Below are positions 1 to 9,100 of a stretch of DNA of 12,699 bases, piece by piece (position 1 is the first letter of the stretch; each line of letters begins with the position of its first letter). The stretch comes from an uncultured bacterium (lineage in GTDB: Bacteria > Bacillota_I > Bacilli_A > RF39 > UBA660): assembly GCA_905215145.1 (NCBI GenBank), contig CAJMOW010000025.1, forward strand, positions 1-12,699, read 5' to 3'. The translations under genes were made by a program, and so were the position numbers. The notes beneath the pieces were generated by a model. That model searched no databases and was not told the DNA's origin. It saw nothing but the letters and a program-made list of their open reading frames with translations.

Positions 1-1
1 A

Positions 2-112
2 ACAAATGCTAATACAGTTAGTGGTTCAAATTATTTTAAATCACCAACTGGTACAATGGAAACAGGACATTCTGGAAATGGTTATGTTAAAGTAACTATT
101 CCATATCAACAA
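2..112 (+). other. C-terminal end of a glycine-rich domain (protein region)
   Basis: The first 37 visible residues include SPTGTMETGHSGNGYVKVTI. The TGHSGNGYVKVT signature resembles the closing strand of glycine-rich domains (GNTGNGYAKIT-type endings) found at the start of repeat-built surface proteins of Bacillota. The rest of the domain would lie upstream of the window. The assignment is by memory of the motif and covers only the last strand. Confidence 0.5.
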
Positions 113-3100
113 AGTGAAAATAATTTCTTAGATGGAATTATATCTAATAAAGGTGTTATGACACCAGAATGGGATTATAATGTTGATACATATTATTTAA
201 AACTAAATTCAGATGAAGTTGAAATTAATATTGAAGGTGTTCCTGCTGATAGTAAAGCAAGTGTTGTAGGAAATGGAAATTATACAATAGAAAGTGGAAC
301 AACAGAAATTCCTTTAGTAGTAACAGCAGAAAATGGATATACAAAGACATATAAAGTTATTGTTACAAGAGATGCAGATACAAATGCAACTCCAAAAAAT
401 ATTTTCATAAATGGATTAATAGAAGAGTATTGTGCAACTTTAGATGGTGCATGTGATTATAAATTTGATCCTGAAATTAATACATATAATGTTAAAGTTC
501 CATATACAATTAGAGAAATTGTTATGGTTGTTGATAAAGCTCACTATTTTCAAACTGTAAATGGTGATGGTTTGTATGAATTGTCTGGTGGAAATAATAA
601 ATTCCAAGTAGACGTTACAAGTGAAGATAAAAATCATATAACGTCATGGAATTACAACATTTACCGTGATATGGATGGAAATGCAGATTTAAAAGTTTTA
701 AGAATGATTTCACCAGAATATGAAATAAACTATTCATATAATATAACTGATTATTATGTAACTGTTCCAAATGAAACAGAGCGTGTAGAATTAGAAGCAA
801 TTGCGGATGATGAAAATGCAACTGTAAAAATAGATTCATCCGATTTACAGTATGGTGAAAATACAATTACAATAACTGTAACTGCTGCAAATGGAAATCA
901 AAAGCAATATAATGTTCATGTTAACAGATTAGAAAGTAATAATGCTTTCTTAAAAGAACTTACAATAAATGATATTACAGATTCAGAAAATATTAAAGAA
1001 CTAGAAATTACCTCAACTTTTAATAAGATGAATTTGAAATATAACATGGTAGTTGAGAATTCAGTTTCAAAAATATCATTGTCAGGTATTTTAGAAGATC
1101 CATTACTTGCAACAGTAACTGGATTAGACGAATATAACTTAAATGTAGGTGCTAATACAATTAATGTAGTTGTAACCGCACAAGATGGAAGTAAGTTGAC
1201 TTATACTTTTATAATAAATAGAAAAGCAAATGCAAATACATTATTATCTAGTTTAACTGTAGATGAAGCAAATTTAACAGAACCTTTTGAAACAACAAAA
1301 TTTGTATATTACATGTATATAACAGGTGAAACAGAAAAATTAACAATCAATGCAGTTCCATCAGCTGATACATCAAAATATACAATAATTGGAAATTATA
1401 ATAATTTACAAGCTGGAAAAAATGAAATTATAGTTCGTGTAACAGCAGAAGATGGTTCAACTTGTGATTACAAAATTATAGTAAATCGTGCAGGATATAC
1501 AGATAATTATTTACAATCATTATTAGTAACAAATGGAAGCGAAATTTATAAATTGACTCCAAATTTCGATCCATTATACGACAATTACACATTAACTCTT
1601 CCAAATGAAGTTCCAAATGTATTGCTAACAGCAACAGCTGATGGAAACAAACGTGCTAAAATAGGAAATAGTAGTGTATATGTTAAAAATATAAATTTAT
1701 TGACAGAAAATCCTTCTAATAATGTTATAACTGTAACAGCAGAGGATGGTACTGTTAGAACGTACACTCTTATTATAACTAGGGAAAAATCTGATGATAA
1801 TTCTCTTAGTACACTAATTGTAAAAGACAATAACCTAACACCAAGTTTTAATTCTGATACACTAGATTATAGTTTTACAACAAACGATCGTACTCTTGAT
1901 ATAACTGCAATTCCAACAAACAAATATGCAAAAGTTGAAATAAGCGAAAATGCTAAATCACTTGTAGCTGGTTTAAATGTAGTAACAATAAAAGTAACAA
2001 GTGAAACAGGAAATGAAAGAATATATACATTAAATGTGACAAGAGAATTAAGTAATGATAACACATTAAAAACATTAGAAGTAAAAGATAATACTTTAAC
2101 ACCAAGTTTTGATCCAGAACAATTAGAATATAATTTAGATACATTTGATAAAAAAATTGATATAACTGCAATTGCTAATAATAAATATGCAACTGTAAAA
2201 ATAGAGGGAGACCTTAATTTAAAAGAAGGAATAAATGATATCAAAATTTTGGTTACTAGTGAGTCTGGTGATACTAGAGAATATACAATTCATGCTAATC
2301 GTGTTTTAGATGATAATAATTATTTAGCTAGTATAACAACAAATGTAGGATTTAATGAAACATTTGATAAAGAAACATTAGAATATACAAAAACTACAGA
2401 AGATAAGCAAATTTCTATAAATGCAACATTGGAAAGTAAAAATGCAGTTTATAATATTACCGATGTAGATGGAAATATTATTACTAGTTTTCCACAAAAT
2501 CTTAAACTAGGAGAAAATGTTTTTTTCATAAATGTAACTGCTCAAAATGGTAATGTTAGAACATATAAAATAACTATTACAAATAACAAAAATAGTGATT
2601 CGAAATTATCTAATTTAACAACAAGTGAAGGAATTAATGAAACTTTTTCATCAGACAGTTATCAATATACTTTAAGTACTAAAGAACATAAGATTACTAT
2701 TACACCAACTTTAAGCAGTAAATATTCTTCATATAAAATTTATGATATAAATGGTGATGTAGTATCAAATGAGGTTGAACTTACAACCGGACAAAATATA
2801 TATATGATAATAGTAGAAGCAGAAAATGGTACAACTACAACATACAATCTTATAGTTGATAGAAGTGCTAAAGATATTGCTACTATTGATAGTTTAGGTA
2901 TAGATGTAACTCCAATATTTAATAAAAATAATTTTGATTATACAATTACAACAGATGAAACAAGTTTGAATTTAGAAAATATAGTTTTAACTGATCCATA
3001 CTCAACTTATACAATTTCTGGTAATAGTAATTTTAGTAATGATAGTACATCAACAGTAACAATAAAGGTAACAAGCGAAGATTTAAAAGTTACAAATACA

Positions 3101-6100
3101 TATACAATTGTTGTAACAAAAATAGTTTCTACTGATCCTAGGTTAAGTACATTTGAATTAAATAATTATGATTTTAATCCTGTTTTTGATAAAGATAAAA
3201 CAGAATACGAAGTATTTGTTCCAAATGGTTTACAACAAGCTAGTTTAAAATTAAAAACATTAAAAAATACTTCAAAAATCAAAAGTATTATGATAAATAA
3301 TTCAGAACAAGTTGTTAGTGAAATAAATAGTTTTGAAAATAGTGTTTCAATTCCTGATGTTTCATCTAATCCAACTATTACAGTTATAGTAGAAGCAGAA
3401 AATGGGGATGAAAAAACTTACACTTTAACTATTAGCAGTGAAGATCTAATAAACAATTATCTATCAACTTTAAATGTAAGTTGTGGTAATTTAGAACCTG
3501 CATTTGATAGAACAATAAATGAGTATATTGTATTTACAGATAGTTCAACTACTTCATGCAATGTTCTATCAACACCAGAAGTTTCTATATCGACAGTTGA
3601 GGGAAATGGTGATTATAATTTTGATGCAAATGCAAAATATTTACTTGTTCCTATAACTGTTACATCTAGTAGAGGAGAAAAAAGAGTTTATAATGTAAAA
3701 ATCAGGAAACCATTGTCTAATGAATCAAGATTATCAAACTTAGATTTGATTGGAAATACATTAACTCCTTTATTTGATAGTGACACGCTTGAATATTCAG
3801 TAACAGTTCCAAATAATATTAGCAAACTTAATAAAGAGTCATTTACTTATACAACTATTGATCCAGATAGTGTAGTAACATTCCCAGAAATTAATTTAAA
3901 TTCAGGAAATGTAACACAGTATGTAATAACTTCTAAATCAGAAGATGGAACAACTGAGTCAAAATACACATTAAATGTAACAAGAGAAAAATCAAGTAAT
4001 ACTATCATAACAGAAGTAAATATTGATACTTTAGGAAATACATATAAATGTGTTATGGATCAAACAACGAAATCATGTAATGTAACTCTTCCTAGTAATA
4101 CATCAAACTTTACTTTGAATGCTACATTACCAGAAGGTGCAACTGTAAATCCTTCTAACCCTTCTAGTCATATTTTTGATGAAGAAGATAATGGTAAGAC
4201 AATATCATTAATAGTAACAGCAGAAGATGAAACTGAAGATACATATACTGTAAATGTAAACAGAGCTGAATCATCAAATAATGATTTATTGGATCTAAAA
4301 GTTAATTATGTTTCATTACCAAATTTTTCATCACAAGTTTTAGAATATGATAAAACTGTATTAGGTACAATGAATCAAGTAATGATCTCAGCTACACTTG
4401 CAGATAAAAAAGCTACTATTATAACTGATTTAAGTCAACCATTTAATTTGGAATATGGTAGTAATAAGATAGATGTTGTAGTTAGAGCACAAAATAAAGA
4501 AGAAAAAACTTATACTATAAATATCACTCGTAGTGATAGTGCTGATGCTACATTAAGTTCTTTAAGTGTAAAGAATTATCCATTTGAAGAAACTTATGAT
4601 CCAGAAGAAACTGACTATACAATTCGTGTTCCAAGAACAAAGAAGACATTAACAAGAGAAGAAATTTTATATACTTTATCTGATAAAAATGCAATTATTT
4701 CGCTAGATAACAAGTTAGATATTGACTTTACAAAACCAAACAATATTTACACAATAACAGTAACAGCAGGTGATGGTGTAGTTCAAAAATACTACCACAT
4801 ATCAGTACTACCTGAATTATCTACAAATAATAATGTTGAAAGTGTAGTTGTAAATCAAACTGAACTTAAACACAAAGATAATATATTTACATATGATATC
4901 TTTGATACAGATACAAGTGCAACATTAGAGAGTATTACTTTGAGTAATGAATATGCTACTCATAATGTAATATTGCCACAAAAGATTTCTTATGATAATC
5001 CATATAAATTTATTGTAACAGCAGAAAATGGAGATGTTGCTTTATACACAGTTCAATTAGCTCGTAGAAAAACACGTGAATTAAAATTATCAAATATAGA
5101 AGTTAAATTTAATGAAGATGATGATTGTACAGATATTTGTACACTAGATAAAGTATTTAATGAAGATGTAACAGATTATGAAATATATATTCCAAATGAA
5201 TTAACTAGTTTAGAAAATATTATTGTTACACCAAAAAATGATCTTCAAAACTATGAAATAATAGGAAATGAAGATTTAAAAGTTGGTGAAAATAAAATAA
5301 TAATTAGGGTTAAAAATTCATTGGATGAAATTTTTGATTATACTTTAACAGTATATAGAGAAGCAAATTCTGATCCTAACATAGCAGGAATTTCATTTAA
5401 AACACCAGAGTATGATATAACTGAATTTGATGAAAATTTATATGAATACAATGTTGAATTCAATGCTATAGAAAGTGGTAAATATGAATTAGAATTTGAG
5501 AAGAAAAATGAAAATCAAAATATCACAATAAAAGGTGCAAAAGTATTATACTTTGGAAGAAACGATATAATTGTTCATACAGAATCAGAAAGTTGTTCAA
5601 GTACAGTTAAAACAAGAAAAGGATGTAATGAAAGAGACTATATTATACATGCATATAGGAATGAAGCTTATAGTAATCTACTTGCAAGCTTAACAGTTTC
5701 ATCAGGGGATACTGCAGATTTATTACAAGTATTTAATAAATATAAATTTGATTATGTCTTAGAAGTAGATAGTGAAGTCAGTAAAATCAAAATTGAGGGA
5801 ACTGCATTTGATACAACTCATACAACAGTAACTGGAAATGGTGAATTTGACATTGAACAAGGGTTGAATACATTTAATATAATTGTTACTCCAGAAACTG
5901 GTGATTCTGCAACTTATACTTTAAGTATTATAAGAAAACAAAGCGATAATGTTAATCTTGCAAATTTAAAGGTTAAGGGCTATGAATTAACTCCAAGTTT
6001 CTCAAAAAATGTTTTAGATTATTATATTGAAATTGATAGTACGGTTAATTCATTAGATATTATTTATGAAAAAGAATCTCCAGAACAAACTGTATATATA

Positions 6101-9100
6101 TCAGGAAATTCTAACTTCGTAACAGGTGAAAATATAGTCAAAGTAGTAGTATTATCAGGTGATAAAACACGTGGTAAAACATATAATATTCATGCTACTA
6201 GAAAACCAAGTGAAAATAATTTATTAAATGGAATAACTGTAAAATCTACAAAAAATGGAGTAGAAACAATTCATGCTGTAACACCGTCATTTGATAGTTT
6301 AGTAAATAATTATACAGTTAATGTTTCATCAACAATAAGTGAAGTTACTATATCAACGGTAAAAGGACAAGTAATGCAAAATATTACAGGTAACGGAAGT
6401 TATATATTAGAGTATGGTGAAAATATAATACCTATAATTGTTACAAGTGAAAATGGAAGTATTAATACTTATCAAGTAACTATTAATCGAGAGTTCGATT
6501 TCGAATTATTAGATTTAACTGTTAGTCATGATGGTACGATTTATCCAATCACTCCAAATTATAGTAATGATGTATTTGAATATAATGTTTCTGTTGGAAA
6601 TGAAGTAAAAGATGTGTTAGTTAGCGCCACTTTAAAAGAAACATTAAACGATATTTCTGGGTTAGGAGAATATGAACTTAATACTGGAAACAATGATATA
6701 ACTCTTACGGTAAGTTATTTAGATAAAGGAAGTATTAATTATGTAATACATATAAATAGAGAAAAATCTTCTGATAATTTACTTAAAAACTTACAAGTTG
6801 CCGAAGGAGTAATAACGCCAATATTTGATCCAGGCACTTTAGAATATAGTGTAAATATTCCTTTTGAATATGAAAGTGCAACAATAATTTATGAAACAAA
6901 TTCTAAGGAAGCAACTGTAGAAATAAAAAATAATACTAATCTTGAGGTTGAAATAACAAAAGATATAGAAGTAATAGTTACAGCTGAAAATGGGGATAAG
7001 AAAACTTATATTATTCATGCAACAAGAATGCAAAAACCTGTTGCAAGTAATCGTTTAACAGATATGTATATGGATGAAGGAACATTAGATCCAATATTTA
7101 ATATAGGAATGATGAATTATACAACTGAAGTAGGAAAAGATGTAAAAAGAATAAACCTTCATTTGAAGGCTGAAGAACCTTTATATACCAAAGTAGAAGT
7201 TTACAAGTTAGGTTCTACATCAACAACAACAGTTGATATGACTGTAAGTGATCCTAAAATAATGTTAAACGTAGATTCTGGTAAAAATCCATTTGTTATT
7301 AGAGTAACAAATTATGAAGGAAATATTAGAAATTATCAATTAGATGTTTATAAAGCTGGTCCAAATGAAGCAAGAATTAAGTCATTATCATTTGATTATG
7401 GAACACTTTCACCAACGTTTGATAAAAATAAAAATGCATATGCAATGGAAGTTGATAGTAAAGTAACATCTATTAATGAGTCTGTTGTTATGATGGATGA
7501 AAAAGCAACATATACAATTACAGGTAATAAAAACTTAAAAATAGGTGAAAATACTGTAACAATAACTACGGTTGCTCAAGATGGAAAAACAAGTTTAGAG
7601 TATACAATAATTGTTACAAAAAAAGCTTCCAGCAATGCTTATTTAAGCGATATTGTAACATTCCCAGAAAAAGATTTTGAATTTGATAAAGATAAATATA
7701 ATTATATTTATCACGTAGAAAACAATGTTAATACAATACAAATTATTGGTGTTAGAGAAGATACAACAGCCAAAATTACAGGAAATGGAATTTATAAACT
7801 TACCGACAATGATTTAACTGTTAAACTTACTGTAACAGCAGAAGATGGAACAACAAAAGTTTATACTGTTGTTGTAACTAAGAAAAAAGATAGTAATGCT
7901 AACTTACAAAGTTTAACAATAAATAATGGTGAGTTGGTACCAGCATTTGATAAAGACACTACTTCATATACAGTAGAAGTTGAAAATTATGTTGATTCTA
8001 TTACATTAAATGGAATAGCGGAGTCAGAAAAAGCTACTGTTAGTGGAAATCAAACTTATGATTTGGTTGAAGGTACAAATAAATTATCAGTTACTGTAAC
8101 AGCAGAAGATGGAACAATAAAAACATATTTTGTAAATGTTACTAGAAAAGAAAATGAATTACAACAAACTTTATTAGAAAACTTAACTGTTTTAGAAGGT
8201 GAATTAAATCCAAAATTCAATCCTAATACATTTAATTATGTTGTAAACATACCAAATGAATATGAAAGTGCAACTATTAATTACGTTAAACATAATGAAG
8301 ATGCTACAGTTGATATATATGGAAATGATAATTTAGAAGTGGGTCACAATATTATTATAGTAAAAGTTTCTTATAATGGTGAAGGGACTACATATACTAT
8401 AGACGCAATTAGACAAGAAGCAAGTAATACATATTTGAGTGTATTATCTGTAAGCAAAAATGAAATAGTTCCAGAATTTGATAAAACAATTCAAAATTAT
8501 ACATTAGATGTAGGTAATGAAGTTTCTTTTGTTAATTTAAAAGCGACACCTGAACTTTCTACCAGCGTGGTATATATAAAATCTGATTCTTCTTACGTTG
8601 AATATAAAGATATAACACAAATTAATTTAAAACCAGGAACAAATGACATATATATTAAAGTTATTAGTTCAACAAAATCAGAAAGAGTATATAAACTTAC
8701 AATTACACGTGCAAATAGTGATGAAAATAAATTGTTGACTTTAAATACAAATATTGGTGAAATAAGTCCTAAGTTTGATCCTGAAGTAAATAGTTATACG
8801 TTAAATGTACCAATTGGTACAAAATATGTAACTTTATCAGGAACAATATCCGATGGAGCTACAGTAACTGGCTTAGAAACATATCAATTATCAGTAGGAA
8901 GTGTTACAAAGTTTATTAACGTTACATCACAAAGTGGATTAGTTAATACTTATGAGGTTACTATTGTAAGACAAGCAAGCCATGATGCTACAATTACGGA
9001 TATAAAGCCATCAGTAAGTACACTTAATCCTAAATTTTCTTCTGAAATTGGTGATTATAAAATAGAAGTTGAAGGGGATGTTAAGAATATTTCATTTGAT

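Noticed and set aside
56..58. ATG at 56 as start of the giant gene
   Set aside because: The frame is open upstream to base 2 and the residues before it belong to the same glycine-rich ending. There is no Shine-Dalgarno sequence or signal peptide after this ATG.
440..2244. Several minus-strand ORFs of 65-125 codons, and others at 6839-7033 and 11466-11657
   Set aside because: They lie wholly inside the plus-strand repeat genes and their translations are low-complexity hydrophobic shadows of AT-rich codons. None has a convincing ribosome site or domain.
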